The notes under the pieces: model-generated
The model's database searches: none
Told to the model about the DNA's origin: nothing
What the model saw: only the letters and a program-made list of their open reading frames with translations
From: Bacillus paralicheniformis
GTDB lineage: Bacteria; Bacillota; Bacilli; Bacillales; Bacillaceae
Direction of reading: 5' to 3'
Assembly: GCF_001042485.2 (NCBI RefSeq)
Contig: NZ_LBMN02000004.1
Span: 1-64,000 of the forward strand
Length of the DNA: 64,000 nucleotides
Part shown: piece by piece, positions 1-12,183 of the stretch
Position numbering within the stretch: position 1 is the stretch's first letter
Layout: the number at the start of each line of letters is the position of its first letter
Translations under genes and position numbers: made by a program

Positions 1-240
1 TTGATAATGACTACGCACAAAATGTGCGATTTATTTAATGAATTAACAGGTACGTTTTGTCTTGTTTAGTTTTCAAAGAACTTCGTTGCCGCTCTCAAAG
101 CGACCACTTAAATATAACATTTATGAGACAAGCGGTCAATACTTTTTTTGAAAAAGTTTTTGTTGTTACTTTTATAAGCGACCAAAAGAAATTATAGCAC
201 ATGATCTTTCTGATGAAAAGATAATATTTGAAAGTTTGAA
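1..240 (-). promoter_or_regulatory. rRNA operon promoters and 16S leader
   Basis: Read on the minus strand, this stretch runs from just downstream of gyrA to the window edge. It carries a strong promoter with -35 TTGACC (134-139), a 17-base spacer and -10 TATATT (111-116). An upstream second promoter has -10 TATAAT (191-196) and a weak -35 TTTTCA (214-219). Downstream comes the sequence TTCTTTGAAAACTAAAC (about 67-83), which matches the boxA-type antitermination leader that precedes Bacillus 16S genes. In B. subtilis rrnO follows gyrA in this way, so the 16S gene should begin just off the left edge. No mature rRNA sequence is inside the window. Confidence 0.8.
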
Positions 241-243
241 TAG

Positions 244-275
244 AAAAACATGCAGCCAAATGGCTGCATGTTTTT
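244..275. terminator. gyrA terminator
   Basis: A perfect 14-bp inverted repeat (244-257 with 262-275) with a four-base loop is flanked by A and T runs, so it could act in both directions. The gyrA stop codon lies in its right arm. It separates gyrA from the rRNA promoters. Confidence 0.85.
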
Positions 276-2748
276 ATGATTCGTCTGCTTCCTGATCCTG
301 TTCTTCTGCATCGTTCTCTTCATCTTTTTCAACTAAAGCGACAGTCGCGACATGCTCTTGTTCACCTAAGCGGATAAGACGCACACCCTGAGTGACGCGG
401 CCGGTCGTGGAAATATCTTTAATATCCATCCGAATGATCACGCCGCTGGCTGTGATGATCATTAAATCTTCTTCTCCTGTTGTTGCTTTCACAGTCACAA
501 GAGATCCGTTATTTTCTGTGATTTTGCAGGTTTTCAGCCCTTTTCCTCCACGGCTTTGAACCCTGTATTCTGAAGCCGGCGTCAGTTTTCCGTAGCCTTT
601 TTCAGTTACGATTAGCACATGATAATCCTCTTCCAAAATCTCCATGCCGACGACAACATCATCATCTGTCAGAGTGATGCCTTTAACGCCGGCTGCTGTT
701 CTTCCCATTTGCCTTACATCTGTTTCAGGGAAACGGATCAGCAGACCGTTCTTCGTGCCGATAATCATTTGTTTATTTCCGTCCGTCAAGCGGACGGCCA
801 TCAATTCATCCTCATCGCGGAGGCTTAAGGCGATCAATCCATTATTGCGGATATTCGCGAATTGGGAAAGCGGCGTGCGTTTTGATATTCCGTGTTTTGT
901 CGTGAAGAACAAATAAGACTCGTCATCAAATTCGCTTACCGGGATAATCGCGTTGATCCATTCTCCTTTTTCCACTTCAAGCAGGTTAATAATCGGAATT
1001 CCCTTTGCTGTCCGTCCGTATTCAGGGATCTCATATCCTTTCGCACGGTACACTTTCCCTTTATTTGAGAAGAAGAGAATGGTGTCATGGGTGGATGTTG
1101 AAATCAGGTGTTCAACGAAGTCGTCTTCATTTGTCCCCATGCCCTGAATGCCTTTCCCGCCCCGTTTTTGGCTGCGGTAAGTGGAAGAAGGCAGACGTTT
1201 GATATATCCGTTATGGGTTAAAGTCACAACGATATTCTCGCGCGTGATGAGATCCTCGTCCTCAATCGTCTCAAGGCCTGATGTCACGATTTCTGTACGG
1301 CGCTCATCATTAAAGCGCTCTTTAACTTCCGTAAGCTCTTCCCGAATGATTTCAAGAACCTTTTCTTCGTCTGCTAAGATGGCTTTTAGCTCAGCAATCA
1401 ACTCAACAAGACCTTGATATTCCTCTTCGATTTTTTCGCGTTCCAGTCCTGTTAAACGCTGAAGACGCATGTCCAAAATCGCTTGGGCCTGTTTTTCGGT
1501 CAAAGAAAACTTCTCAATCAATCCGTTTTTTGCGATTTCAGCCGTTTGCGAATTTCTAATTAGGGAAATAACTTCATCAAGATGATCAAGCGCCACTCTC
1601 AAGCCCTCAAGAATATGGGCCCGCGCTTCCGCTTTGCGAAGCTCGAATGCCGTGCGCCTTCTGATCACGACTTTTTGATGGTCAAGATAATGCTCCAGAC
1701 ACTGCTTCAGGCTCAATACTTTCGGCTGTCCGTCAACAAGCGCCAAAAGATTAATGCCGAATGATGTTTGAAGAGCGGTCTGCTTGTACAAGTTATTTAA
1801 CAGTACATTAGCGTTTGCGTCCCTTCTCAGTTCAATGACGATGCGCATTCCGTTTCGGTCTGATTCATCGCGGAGATCCGTAATGCCGTCGATTTTCTTG
1901 TCGCGCACTAGATCCGCGATTTTTTCGATCAGCCTAGCTTTATTCACCTGGTACGGTATTTCCGTAATAATGATTACCGGTTTGCCGGAAGATGTTTCTT
2001 CGATTTGAGCTTTGGCTCGAAGCGTAATGGATCCCCGGCCTGTTTCATAGGCTTTCCGGATGCCGCTTCTTCCCAAAATCAGCCCTGCTGTAGGGAAATC
2101 AGGTCCAGGAATGATTTCCATCAATTCCGGCAGCGTAATATCAGGGTTCTTGCTGACCGCCAAGACTCCGTCAATGACTTCACCAAGCTGATGCGGCGGA
2201 ATGTTCGTGGCCATACCTACAGCAATACCGGCCGCTCCGTTGACAAGCAGGTTCGGAAATCTCGCGGGCATGACAACAGGCTCTTTTTCCGATCCGTCAT
2301 AGTTGTCCTGGTAATCGATTGTGTCTTTATTGATGTCGCGCAGAATTTCCATTGATATTTTAGACATTCTCGCTTCTGTGTAACGCATGGCCGCAGCCGA
2401 GTCGCCGTCGACAGAACCGAAGTTTCCGTGGCCTTGAACGAGCATGTACCGATAGTTAAAATCCTGCGCCATTCTGACCATAGCTTCGTAAACAGCAGAA
2501 TCACCATGCGGGTGGTACTTACCGATAACTTCGCCGACAATACGCGCGGATTTTTTATACGGCTTATCACTTGTCATCCCAAGGTCGTTCATCGCATACA
2601 ATATTCTTCTGTGCACCGGCTTCAGACCGTCTCTTACGTCCGGAAGAGCGCGGGAAACAATAACACTCATTGCGTAATCTAAAAAAGATGTGCGCATTTC
2701 CTGACTGATATTGACTTCCTGAACTTGGGGCTTATGTTGTTCACTCAT
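274..2748 (-). CDS. gyrA: DNA gyrase subunit A
   Basis: GyrA is the DNA breakage-reunion subunit of gyrase, which introduces negative supercoils as an A2B2 tetramer. The 824 residues are about the usual Bacillus length (821 in B. subtilis). The catalytic tyrosine is Y123 in the MRYTEARMS segment. The quinolone-resistance region reads [10 protein letters not shown] with Ser84 and Glu88, the wild-type residues. The C-terminal beta-pinwheel contains the GyrA box QKRGGKG near residue 530, and the tail is very acidic ([11 protein letters not shown]). It follows gyrB with about 190 bases between them, on the same strand. There is no sign of an intein or frameshift. Confidence 0.97.
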   Translation of the reverse strand: MSEQHKPQVQEVNISQEMRTSFLDYAMSVIVSRALPDVRDGLKPVHRRILYAMNDLGMTSDKPYKKSARIVGEVIGKYHPHGDSAVYEAMVRMAQDFNYRYMLVQGHGNFGSVDGDSAAAMRYTEARMSKISMEILRDINKDTIDYQDNYDGSEKEPVVMPARFPNLLVNGAAGIAVGMATNIPPHQLGEVIDGVLAVSKNPDITLPELMEIIPGPDFPTAGLILGRSGIRKAYETGRGSITLRAKAQIEETSSGKPVIIITEIPYQVNKARLIEKIADLVRDKKIDGITDLRDESDRNGMRIVIELRRDANANVLLNNLYKQTALQTSFGINLLALVDGQPKVLSLKQCLEHYLDHQKVVIRRRTAFELRKAEARAHILEGLRVALDHLDEVISLIRNSQTAEIAKNGLIEKFSLTEKQAQAILDMRLQRLTGLEREKIEEEYQGLVELIAELKAILADEEKVLEIIREELTEVKERFNDERRTEIVTSGLETIEDEDLITRENIVVTLTHNGYIKRLPSSTYRSQKRGGKGIQGMGTNEDDFVEHLISTSTHDTILFFSNKGKVYRAKGYEIPEYGRTAKGIPIINLLEVEKGEWINAIIPVSEFDDESYLFFTTKHGISKRTPLSQFANIRNNGLIALSLRDEDELMAVRLTDGNKQMIIGTKNGLLIRFPETDVRQMGRTAAGVKGITLTDDDVVVGMEILEEDYHVLIVTEKGYGKLTPASEYRVQSRGGKGLKTCKITENNGSLVTVKATTGEEDLMIITASGVIIRMDIKDISTTGRVTQGVRLIRLGEQEHVATVALVEKDEENDAEEQDQEADES

Positions 2749-2895
2749 TAAAAAACCTCCCTGGAGAATCTACATGAGTTGTGTGGGAGTAGATTTGTAT
2801 TTATACTCTTCAACGAATTAGGCTATTCTCCATTATATCAATAATCTTGATTTTATACACATCAAATGATAGAGCGCCAAAGGCTCATTCTAGAA

Positions 2896-2930
2896 AAGAC
2901 CTTATTTCAATTAAGCGAAAATAAGGTCTT
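2896..2930 (-). terminator. hairpin after gyrB
   Basis: A 12-bp stem (2896-2907 with 2919-2930) lies eight bases past the gyrB stop and is followed on the minus strand by a short TTTTC run. It is a weak terminator or a partial read-through element between gyrB and gyrA. Confidence 0.55.
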
Positions 2931-2937
2931 ACAATCA

Positions 2938-4863
<1,926 letters not shown>

Positions 4864-4911
4864 TCACCTACACTTTTCTTCAAACATAATAAATTTATAG
4901 TTAAGATTCTT

Positions 4912-5154
4912 TTATGAATCGATTTCCGGCTTGGATTGCGCCCGTTTTTTCAACGTGCCTGAGGCTAAAGGAGAAAAATAAATCGATTGTAATGTGACAA
5001 CAATTGACTTCGGCGTGCTGTTAGAAGAGACAATCAGCTGTTTTTGCTTGTTTAAAAACTCTTCAACAATCGGCGATGTCTTTGCCTTGTAATCAAAAAT
5101 AGCCACAATTTCACGCGTTGAGACGACAAAATCGTCACCTAAGTGGATATACAA
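4912..5154 (-). CDS. remB: extracellular matrix regulator RemB
   Basis: This 80-residue protein matches RemB (YaaB), known in B. subtilis as a regulator needed for biofilm-matrix gene expression. It sits exactly where remB sits in B. subtilis, between recF and gyrB. The sequence begins MYIHLGDDFVVSTREIVAIFDY, shared with the RemA/RemB family, and ends in a basic tail (KKRAQSK). It is 17 bases downstream of recF and is probably co-transcribed with it. Confidence 0.88.
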   Translation of the reverse strand: MYIHLGDDFVVSTREIVAIFDYKAKTSPIVEEFLNKQKQLIVSSNSTPKSIVVTLQSIYFSPLASGTLKKRAQSKPEIDS

Positions 5155-5171
5155 TCCCTCACCCCATTTTC

Positions 5172-6284
5172 TCAGTCCGATAGCGTGCCATTTTCAACTC
5201 GAAAGATTTCCGCTTCGTTTAAGGTTTTATGATCAATTCCATCAACGCTTGTCGTTGTTACGAAAGTTTGAACACGGCCTTGAATGGTGTGGAGCAAGTG
5301 AGACTGCCGATAGTCGTCCAGCTCTGATAAAACATCATCCAAAAGCAAAATCGGGTATTCTCCTATCTCTTCCTGAATCAAATCGATTTCAGCCAATTTA
5401 AGCGACAATGCAGTCGTTCGCTGCTGACCCTGCGATCCGTAAGTCTGCACATCACGGCCATTGACGTAGAAGAGAACATCATCCCTGTGGGGACCTGACA
5501 GAGATACCCCCCGTTCTATTTCTTTATCTCTTAATTTAGAAAACGTTTCTTGATAACTATTGATCATTTTCGACAAATCGGGCGAATCTGATACGTGAAG
5601 AGACGTATGATACTTTAGCGTCAGCTCTTCCAGACCTCTTGAAATTCCGGAATGAATGGGCTGAGCCCATTTTTCAAGCTGATCGACAAACTGAAGCCGT
5701 TTCATCACAACCTTTGCTGCGAATTCCGTAAGCTGTTCCGTCAGCACGTCAAGCATCGTTTGATCGGTTTGCTTTCTCGTTTGAAGCTGTTTCAGGAAAT
5801 GATTCCGTTGTGAAAGGATTTTTTGGTAAAGAGAAAGGTCATGAAGATAGACAGGTGATACTTGGCCGATTTCCATATCGAGAAACCTTCTTCTGACCTG
5901 AGGACTTCCTTTTACAAGATTTAAATCCTCCGGCGCGAACATAATCGTGTTGACAGCCCCGACATACTGGCTCAGCTTCTGCTGTTCAATATGATTAACT
6001 TTACCTTTTTTTCCTTTTTTGGAAATCACGAGCTGAATGGGAACAGAACCGTTTTTTTTAATGACCCTGCCTTCTATTTTAGCATAGTCTTCATCCCATC
6101 GTATGAGTTCTTTATCATTTGACGTCCGATGGGATTTGGCCATCGCAAGCACATAGATCGCTTCCATCAAATTCGTTTTTCCTTGAGCGTTCTCTCCGAT
6201 AATCACGTTCACTTTGTTCTCAAATTGAAGGTCAAGGCGTTCATAATTACGGTAAGACGATAATGTTAGATTTTGGATATACAA
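5172..6284 (-). CDS. recF: DNA replication and repair protein RecF
   Basis: RecF is an SMC-like ATPase that helps load RecA at single-strand gaps. The Walker A motif GENAQGKTN is at residues 30-38. The ABC signature region is [16 protein letters not shown], and Walker B is [12 protein letters not shown] near residue 325. Its 370 residues are the usual length. It lies 16 bases from rlbA and upstream of remB on the minus strand, in the conserved dnaA-dnaN-rlbA-recF-remB-gyrB order. Confidence 0.97.
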
Positions 6285-6300
6285 TCAATACCACCTGCTT

Positions 6301-6516
6301 TTAGCCGACGACTTGAAATGAACCGAATCCTTCAATCGTCACCACATCTCCGACATACAGTTTTCGTCCGCGGCGGTTATCCGGCTCGTCATTGACGAGT
6401 ACTTCATATTCCGATAAAAACCATTTTGCCATTCCTCCGGACTGAATGACATCCGCCAATTTCAAAAACTGGCCGAGGGTAATCATCTCTGTATCAATAG
6501 CCACCGTCTTTGTCAT
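6301..6516 (-). CDS. rlbA: S4-domain protein RlbA (YaaA)
   Basis: This is a 71-residue S4-type RNA-binding protein, nearly identical to B. subtilis YaaA/RlbA, which has been linked to ribosome assembly. The core LGQFLKLADVIQSGGMAKW is followed by VLVNDEPDNRRGRKL, the S4 RNA-binding loop. I chose the ATG at 6516 (MTKTVAIDTEM) because the AAAGAGG ribosome site is eight bases upstream and the length then equals that of the B. subtilis protein. An upstream ATG would add eight residues without a ribosome site. It lies between dnaN and recF. Confidence 0.9.
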   Translation of the reverse strand: MTKTVAIDTEMITLGQFLKLADVIQSGGMAKWFLSEYEVLVNDEPDNRRGRKLYVGDVVTIEGFGSFQVVG

Positions 6517-6632
6517 TATATCGACCTCTTTCAATATCACTAATATCTAATTGTACTAAAAAACAGGGAAAGAAGGAAAGGGGAAACTTGCGGTATGAAC
6601 AACCAAGGCAGGGCGAGAGCGCTTTTCTCCCG

Positions 6633-6665
6633 AAAAAATAAGAGAAGCTGCCGGACCAGCCGGCA
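6633..6665 (-). terminator. hairpin between dnaN and rlbA
   Basis: A short GC-rich stem (6649-6654 with 6660-6665) lies just past the dnaN stop. On the minus strand it is followed by CTTCTCTTA and then six T residues. The T run is about eight bases from the stem, so termination is probably partial. Confidence 0.45.
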
Positions 6666-6683
6666 ACTTTCTATTCCAACAAA

Positions 6684-7820
6684 TTAATACGTCCGGACAG
6701 GAAGAATTAATTGGACGATCGAATCGTCATTCGGCGTACGGATCAGAAAAGGCCTCATAGCGCCCGTGAAACTCACGTGAATGTCCTCTCCTTCAAGAAC
6801 TTTAAGGGCATCCAGCATATATTTCGGACTAAAGGATATCTTTAAGTCTTCCCCTTCAATCTGCTCGGCATTCACCGTTTCGACAACCTTTCCGATTTCC
6901 GGAGAGTTTGAAGAAATTTCGATCGACTCATTGGCGGCTGCGGAAAGTTTCACCACGTTGTTTCGTCCTTCTCTCGCCAAAAGTGAAGCCCTGTCAATCG
7001 CCTGAAGAAATTCCTTTGTATTGACGATCAGGTTCGTTTTGCTTTCCTGAGGAATCAGGCGGTTTGTATCCGGGTAGTTTCCGTCAAGCAGTCTGGAGAA
7101 AAACAGCACGTTTTTTGTTTTAAACAACACTTGTGTTTCGGTAATTACAATATCGACAAGCTCCTGGTGGTCATCAAGGATCTTGCTCAGCTCGGTTAAG
7201 CTTTTTCCTGGGATGACGACATTGTAAGAACTGTCTTCGTGAATGTCGAGCTTAGCTTTTCTTAGCGCTAGACGGTGACTATCCGTCGCAGTGCATATTA
7301 ATTCACCGCTCGCGACATTCCAGTTTACACCTGTCAAGATTGGGCGTGTTTCTGAGGTGGACACTGCGAAAACGGTTTGGCGGATCAGGTTTTTTAGCAG
7401 ATCGGTCGGAATTTGAAAAGCGTGATGCTCTTCAATTTGCGGCAAAAGCGGATATTCGCTCGCATCTAAACCGTTTAAGTTAAACTCTGCTTTGCCGGAG
7501 CGGATAATCGTTAAGTATTGATTTTGAACCTCGATTTCCACCGTTGACATCGGCAGCTTTTTGACAATTTCACTGAAAAAACGGGCTTGAAGCACAATGC
7601 TGCCGGGCTGTTCAATTGTCACGACCTCTAAATCGCCGTCTTCTTTCGGGATAAACGATTCGATCGAAATATCGGAATCGCTTCCTGTCAGAGAGACACC
7701 TTCATCAGAGGCCACAATTTTAATACCGGTTAAGATCGGTATCGTCGTTCTTGAAGAAACAGCTTTTAACACATCTTGGACACCTTCGACTAGGCGGTCT
7801 TTTTGAATTGTAAACTTCAT
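6684..7820 (-). CDS. dnaN: DNA polymerase III beta sliding clamp
   Basis: DnaN forms the ring-shaped dimer that tethers the replicative polymerases to DNA. The 378 residues begin MKFTIQKDRLVEGVQDV and end with MRPFLIRTPND and ILPVRTY, the conserved C-terminal segment forming part of the clamp-binding pocket. The start at 7820 is preferred over the ATG two codons upstream because AAGGAGG is six bases from it and would touch the earlier one. It follows dnaA after about 180 bases, which hold the unwinding part of oriC. Confidence 0.97.
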   Translation of the reverse strand: MKFTIQKDRLVEGVQDVLKAVSSRTTIPILTGIKIVASDEGVSLTGSDSDISIESFIPKEDGDLEVVTIEQPGSIVLQARFFSEIVKKLPMSTVEIEVQNQYLTIIRSGKAEFNLNGLDASEYPLLPQIEEHHAFQIPTDLLKNLIRQTVFAVSTSETRPILTGVNWNVASGELICTATDSHRLALRKAKLDIHEDSSYNVVIPGKSLTELSKILDDHQELVDIVITETQVLFKTKNVLFFSRLLDGNYPDTNRLIPQESKTNLIVNTKEFLQAIDRASLLAREGRNNVVKLSAAANESIEISSNSPEIGKVVETVNAEQIEGEDLKISFSPKYMLDALKVLEGEDIHVSFTGAMRPFLIRTPNDDSIVQLILPVRTY

Positions 7821-7844
7821 AATCATCCTCCTTGCGGGAATCTA

Positions 7845-7985
7845 TTAATTATTATGTTTTATAAAAATAGCAGAAGTACTAGTAGGGGCTGTGGATTTGT
7901 GGATAAGTGTAAAAAACGAACGGAAATACAGCCTATCCACATGTGGACAGACTGTGTAAGACTATGTTCAAGTTATTCACACTTT
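7845..7985. other. oriC, unwinding part (dnaA-dnaN spacer)
   Basis: Read in the dnaA direction (minus strand), this spacer holds a perfect DnaA box (7899-7907), a second abutting box with two mismatches (7890-7898), and a CCCC patch. It then reads CTACTAGTACTTCTG (7885 to 7871) and finally an AT-rich stretch down to about 7845. In B. subtilis the same arrangement (two boxes, GC patch, DnaA-trios, AT-rich element) is where DnaA filaments open the duplex. The trio here differs from what I recall for B. subtilis at two positions. More DnaA-like boxes with one or two changes lie at 7933-7941, 7942-7950 and 7973-7981. Confidence 0.85.
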
Positions 7986-7997
7986 CCCGCTCACCAC

Positions 7998-9338
7998 TTA
8001 TCTCAGCTGCTCTTTAATTTCTTTAATCTGCTGCTGGAGCTGTTCATCATCGCTCAGCAGTTTTGATATTTTCTCATGGGCATGGATGACAGTCGTGTGG
8101 TCGCGTCCGCCAAACTCTTCGCCGATCTTCGGAAGAGAAGAATCTGTCATTTCTCTTGATAGATACATAGCGATCTGCCTCGGAAAAGCTACCGATTTTG
8201 TCCGTTTCTTCGCTTTGAAATCTTCCAGCTTGATATTGAACTGCTGGCCGACGATTCTTTGGATGTCTTTGATCGTAATGACTTTCGGCTTTGAAGACGG
8301 AATGATATCTTTCAAAGCTTCGGCAGCCAGATCGGCGTTGATGTCTTTATTGATCAGGGAAGAATATGCGACAACCCTGATTAATGCCCCTTCCAGCTCC
8401 CTGATATTGCTGTCGATCTGATTGGCAATATAAAGCATGACTTCATTCGGGATATCAAGTCCTTCTGCTTTTGCTTTCTTTCTTAAAATCGCAATTCTTG
8501 TTTCCAGATCAGGAGGCGTGATGTCTGTGATCAATCCCCATTCAAAACGGGAGCGCAAACGGTCTTCAAGCGTTGGGATCTCTTTTGGAGGCCGGTCGCT
8601 GGAAATGACGATCTGCTTTGTTTCTTCATGCAGCGTATTAAACGTATGGAAAAATTCCTCTTGCGTTTGTTCTTTTCCGGCTAAAAATTGAATATCATCT
8701 ATCAAAAGAACGTCAACATTTCGATAGCGATTGCGAAAATCGACAGCTTTATTGTCTCGGATCGAGTTAATGAATTCATTTGTAAATTTCTCAGATGACA
8801 AATAAACCACTTTTGCAGATGGATTGTGATCGATGACATAGTGCCCGATCGCATGCATTAAGTGAGTCTTTCCAAGTCCGACTCCCCCATAAATAAACAG
8901 CGGATTGTAAGCTTTCGCCGGGGCTTCGGCCACTGCCAAAGACGCCGCATGGGCGAATCGGTTTCCTGAACCGATAACGAACGTATCGAATGTATATTTG
9001 GGATTCAGCATGTTTTGCGGAAAATCAGCCGGTTCTTCTTTCGACATTTTTTTGATTGGAGACTTAGGCATAAAATCTTCTTCATTTTGATTCTGAGGAA
9101 TGACAAATTTAATGCTCAATTCTTCTCCTGTCAGATCGTAGATCGTATCGGCGATCAGGTGCAGGTATCTTGATTCAAGCCAGTCTCTGGCGAACTCGTT
9201 CGGTGCGGTGATGATCAGCGTATCGCCCTGCAATGAATGAGCCTTTGTCGATTTCATCCATGTTTCAAAGCTGGGCTTGCTCAATTTTTTTTCGATCTGC
9301 CCCAAAGCTTGATTCCAAAGATCCGATATGTTTTTCAT
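7998..9338 (-). CDS. dnaA: chromosomal replication initiator DnaA
   Basis: DnaA is the AAA+ protein that binds DnaA boxes and opens oriC. It has an N-terminal helicase-loading domain (residues 1-80), a short variable linker (about 85-110), Walker [11 protein letters not shown] at 151-160, Walker [11 protein letters not shown], and a C-terminal helix-turn-helix with [14 protein letters not shown]. The ATG at 9338 gives 446 residues, equal to B. subtilis DnaA. A longer reading frame with 29 extra residues has no family support. The clear ribosome site GGAGG is about 14 bases from this ATG, which is longer than usual. Confidence 0.97.
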   Translation of the reverse strand: MKNISDLWNQALGQIEKKLSKPSFETWMKSTKAHSLQGDTLIITAPNEFARDWLESRYLHLIADTIYDLTGEELSIKFVIPQNQNEEDFMPKSPIKKMSKEEPADFPQNMLNPKYTFDTFVIGSGNRFAHAASLAVAEAPAKAYNPLFIYGGVGLGKTHLMHAIGHYVIDHNPSAKVVYLSSEKFTNEFINSIRDNKAVDFRNRYRNVDVLLIDDIQFLAGKEQTQEEFFHTFNTLHEETKQIVISSDRPPKEIPTLEDRLRSRFEWGLITDITPPDLETRIAILRKKAKAEGLDIPNEVMLYIANQIDSNIRELEGALIRVVAYSSLINKDINADLAAEALKDIIPSSKPKVITIKDIQRIVGQQFNIKLEDFKAKKRTKSVAFPRQIAMYLSREMTDSSLPKIGEEFGGRDHTTVIHAHEKISKLLSDDEQLQQQIKEIKEQLR

Positions 9339-9398
9339 AATGGCGGTTCGTCCCTCCTTTACCAGCAATATTTGCTTGTCCAACCTGTTATAGAACAC

Positions 9399-9428
9399 AA
9401 AAAAAGAGCAAATGGATGAGTCCATTCG
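9399..9428 (-). terminator. terminator-like hairpin in dnaA leader
   Basis: On the minus strand, about 60-90 bases before the dnaA start, an 8-bp stem (CGAATGGA with TCCATTTG, one G-T pair, loop CTCA) is followed by CTC and seven T residues. This has the form of an intrinsic terminator inside the dnaA 5' leader. Whether it attenuates dnaA is not known from sequence. Confidence 0.5.
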
Positions 9429-9429
9429 T

Positions 9430-9800
9430 TAATGAAATGTTGAAAACATATAATATAGTAGAAAAACGTCTTTTCGACATTCTTCACAAGATGTGGACAA
9501 ATTACTGCACACCCTGTGAAAAAACTTTCCACAACTTATCCACAGTTTGTGGATAATGGATTGGCAGCCAATTTGTTATCAAGAGTTAAAACACAAATAT
9601 AATATCAGAATAAGCGAGTGGTTGCAATGGTTGCGAGGAACTTATCCACACACTATACAAACTGTTGAAGAAATATTGTCCACAGCAGTTAGTTTTGTGA
9701 AAATGTTGTCGATAATGATTGTGGATAGAAAAAACGAGGCGAAAGATATCCACATTGGCTTTTTTTCGCTGCGCTCATTCCATTTTCCCGCTTCCAAAAA
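9430..9800. other. oriC, DnaA-box cluster (dnaA-rpmH spacer)
   Basis: This gene-free stretch carries perfect DnaA boxes at 9536-9544 (plus), 9548-9556 (minus) and 9642-9650 (plus). Near-perfect boxes are at 9492-9500, 9676-9684, 9720-9728 and 9746-9754. It corresponds to the incA/incB part of the B. subtilis origin. It also contains the dnaA promoter (read leftward) around 9440-9480, with a TATATTAT -10 region. An 87-codon open frame here overlaps the boxes and is not a gene. Confidence 0.88.
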
Positions 9801-9938
9801 AATCTTTTAAGCTAAAATTGAGGAAAAATGAAATTAGGCTTTCGAAGAAAATTGATATGTGTTATCCTATTATGGTGCAAAAAAGAAATGTGTGAGCGAA
9901 GTTGACAATGAACTGCTCATCCCAATATAATAAATTAG

Positions 9939-10112
<174 letters not shown>

Positions 10113-10113
10113 G

Positions 10114-10140
10114 CCACTGAATAATGTCAGTGGTCTTTTT
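10114..10140 (+). terminator. hairpin between rpmH and rnpA
   Basis: A 7-bp stem CCACTGA (10114-10120) with TCAGTGG (10127-10133) is followed by CTTTTTT. It probably lowers transcription into rnpA relative to rpmH, whose product is needed in much larger amounts. Confidence 0.75.
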
Positions 10141-10196
10141 TACATAGAGGAATGACCAGGCCCATTTGCCAGCTTGTTATCGGAGTGAAAGAAGAT

Positions 10197-10556
10197 ATGA
10201 AAAAGCGAAATCGATTAAAGAAAAATGAAGATTTTCAAAAAGTATTTAAAAAAGGCAAATCGATGGCAAACCGGCAATATGTTTTATATGTGCTTCACCA
10301 GCCTGAGGCGAAAGAGTTTCGGGTGGGACTGTCGGTCAGCAAGAAAATCGGAAACGCAGTCGTGCGCAACCGGGTAAAGCGGCTGATTCGCCAGGTCATC
10401 CAGGAAGAGCGGGATCTATTAAAACAAGAAAATGACTACATTATCATCGCAAGAAAGCCTGCAGCTGAATTGTCATATGAAGAGACGAAAAAAAGTTTGC
10501 AGCACCTTTTCAGAAAGTCGTTTGTCTACCGGAAAAAACCGAATCAGCCATCATAG
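10197..10556 (+). CDS. rnpA: ribonuclease P protein component
   Basis: RnpA is the protein subunit of RNase P, which matures the 5' ends of tRNAs. The 119 residues contain the family signature [24 protein letters not shown] (the RNR motif) in the middle and many lysines and arginines. The ATG at 10197 begins [13 protein letters not shown] and has GGAGTGA upstream. An earlier ATG would add 15 residues not found in the family. It lies between rpmH and spoIIIJ. Confidence 0.95.
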   Translation: MKKRNRLKKNEDFQKVFKKGKSMANRQYVLYVLHQPEAKEFRVGLSVSKKIGNAVVRNRVKRLIRQVIQEERDLLKQENDYIIIARKPAAELSYEETKKSLQHLFRKSFVYRKKPNQPS

Positions 10557-10724
10557 TCCGGGTTAAAAAGATGTTATGGCCCTCATTTTTAAGCGCTTCC
10601 TTTAGCTCCTGAAAAATGTCGTCGCCCATTCGGGGAGAAAGATGATAAAATACGAGAAAGTATGTCTTTTTAATGGTCATAACCGAATAACACCGGTTGA
10701 AGAATGAAGATTTAGGAGGAAATA

Positions 10725-11522
10725 TTGTTGAAGAGGCGAATTTTATTATTGTTCAGTATGATCGGCGTTATCGTGCTGTTAGCTGGATGTACGGAAATCA
10801 ACCAGCCGATCACTGCAGAAAGCGAAGGGTTTTGGAACACGTATATCGTATACCCGCTGTCACAGCTGATCACGTATGTAGCAAATTTAACGAATGAAAA
10901 CTTCGGACTCGCGATTATCATCGTCACGATCTTAATCAGACTTTTAATTTTGCCGCTGATGATCAAGCAGACGAAGAGTTCGAAAGCGATGCAGGCTCTC
11001 CAGCCTGAAATGCAAAAACTTCGCGAAAAATACAGTTCTAAAGATCAAAAAACGCAGCAGAAGCTTCAACAGGAAACGATGGCTCTCATGCAGAAGCACG
11101 GGGTTAACCCGCTTGCCGGATGTTTCCCGATCTTAATTCAAATGCCGATTTTAATCGGATTCTATCATGCCATTATGAGAACGCGGGAAATCGCAGAACA
11201 CAGCTTTTTATGGTTTGACCTTGGGGAGCGTGATCCGTATTTCATTTTGCCGATTCTCGCCGGTGTGTTCACATTCATTCAGCAAAAGCTGATGATGGCG
11301 GGAACAGCGCAACAAAATCCGCAGATGGCGATGATGCTTTGGCTGATGCCGATCATGATCGTTGTATTTGCGGTCAGTTTCCCGGCGGCTCTTTCCCTGT
11401 ACTGGGTAGTCGGTAACTTATTCATGATTGCTCAAACCTTCTTTATCAAAGGGCCTGATTTAAAGGCAGAGAGGCAGGAAGCGGCAGCCGGAGGAAAAAA
11501 ATCCGGAGGTAAGAAAAAGTGA
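10725..11522 (+). CDS. spoIIIJ: membrane insertase SpoIIIJ (YidC1/OxaA)
   Basis: This YidC/Oxa1-family protein inserts membrane proteins. In B. subtilis SpoIIIJ is also needed for sigma-G activity in the forespore. The 265 residues have a lipoprotein signal ending LLAGC, with the acylated cysteine at residue 22, followed by five membrane segments and the family motif [20 protein letters not shown]. The tail is basic ([10 protein letters not shown]). The start is a TTG (two in tandem) with AGGAGG five bases before the first. Its stop overlaps the GTG start of jag. Confidence 0.95.
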   Translation: MLKRRILLLFSMIGVIVLLAGCTEINQPITAESEGFWNTYIVYPLSQLITYVANLTNENFGLAIIIVTILIRLLILPLMIKQTKSSKAMQALQPEMQKLREKYSSKDQKTQQKLQQETMALMQKHGVNPLAGCFPILIQMPILIGFYHAIMRTREIAEHSFLWFDLGERDPYFILPILAGVFTFIQQKLMMAGTAQQNPQMAMMLWLMPIMIVVFAVSFPAALSLYWVVGNLFMIAQTFFIKGPDLKAERQEAAAGGKKSGGKKK

Positions 11523-12142
11523 AGGAACTGACTGCTACTGGACGTACCGTCGATGAAGCAGTGCAATCCGGGCTTGAACAGCTGGGCCTTCATGCAGATG
11601 ATGTCGAAGTCGACGTAGTTGATGAAGGAAAAAAGGGATTATTCGGCATTTTCGGTCATCGGTCTGCAGTCGTGAACATTCGGGAAAAAATAGACCCGGT
11701 TAAAGAAGCAAAACAGTATTTGGAAAATGTGATTTCGAATATGGGAATACAAGCCCAGGTAACGGCAGAAGAGGAGTCAAAACGAGTGATTTTTCAGTTA
11801 AAAGGCGATAAAACAGCCCTTTTAATTGGAAAAAGAGGACAAACTTTAAATGCCCTTGAAACGCTGACGCAGCTCGTGCTCAATCGTCATTCCGACAGAT
11901 ATATCCAAGCGGTGGTTGACGCCGAGGGATACCGCGCAAAGCGGAAGGAAACACTCGCTCAGCTTGCATTGAAGCTTGCTGACCAGGCGGCCAGGCAGAA
12001 AAAAGACATTCATCTGGAGCCGATGCCTTCCAGTGAGCGCAAAGTCATCCATGATACGCTTGCGGGCTACTCGCAGCATATCGAAACTTATTCTACCGGA
12101 GAAGACCATAACCGGCACCTTGTCATCTCATATAAAAAATAA
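11519..12142 (+). CDS. jag: RNA-binding protein Jag (KhpB)
   Basis: Jag (SpoIIIJ-associated protein, KhpB) has an N-terminal Jag_N domain (about residues 1-55), a central KH domain with [16 protein letters not shown], and a C-terminal R3H domain containing [12 protein letters not shown]. Homologues bind RNA and affect cell division and wall growth. The GTG start overlaps the spoIIIJ stop by four bases (GTGA), so the two are translationally coupled. It has 207 residues, the usual length. Confidence 0.94.
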   Translation: MKELTATGRTVDEAVQSGLEQLGLHADDVEVDVVDEGKKGLFGIFGHRSAVVNIREKIDPVKEAKQYLENVISNMGIQAQVTAEEESKRVIFQLKGDKTALLIGKRGQTLNALETLTQLVLNRHSDRYIQAVVDAEGYRAKRKETLAQLALKLADQAARQKKDIHLEPMPSSERKVIHDTLAGYSQHIETYSTGEDHNRHLVISYKK

Positions 12143-12147
12143 CATGA

Positions 12148-12183
12148 AAACCGAAGTTCCCAAAATTGGGGCTTCGGTTTTTT
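12148..12183 (+). terminator. jag terminator
   Basis: A long stem (AACCGAAGTTCCC with GGGGCTTCGGTT) is followed by TTTTTT. It ends the rpmH/rnpA-spoIIIJ-jag transcription unit. Confidence 0.85.

Noticed and set aside
9547-9810. 87-codon open frame within oriC
   Set aside because: It overlaps several DnaA boxes, has no ribosome site and has no family resemblance. It is a chance frame in the origin.
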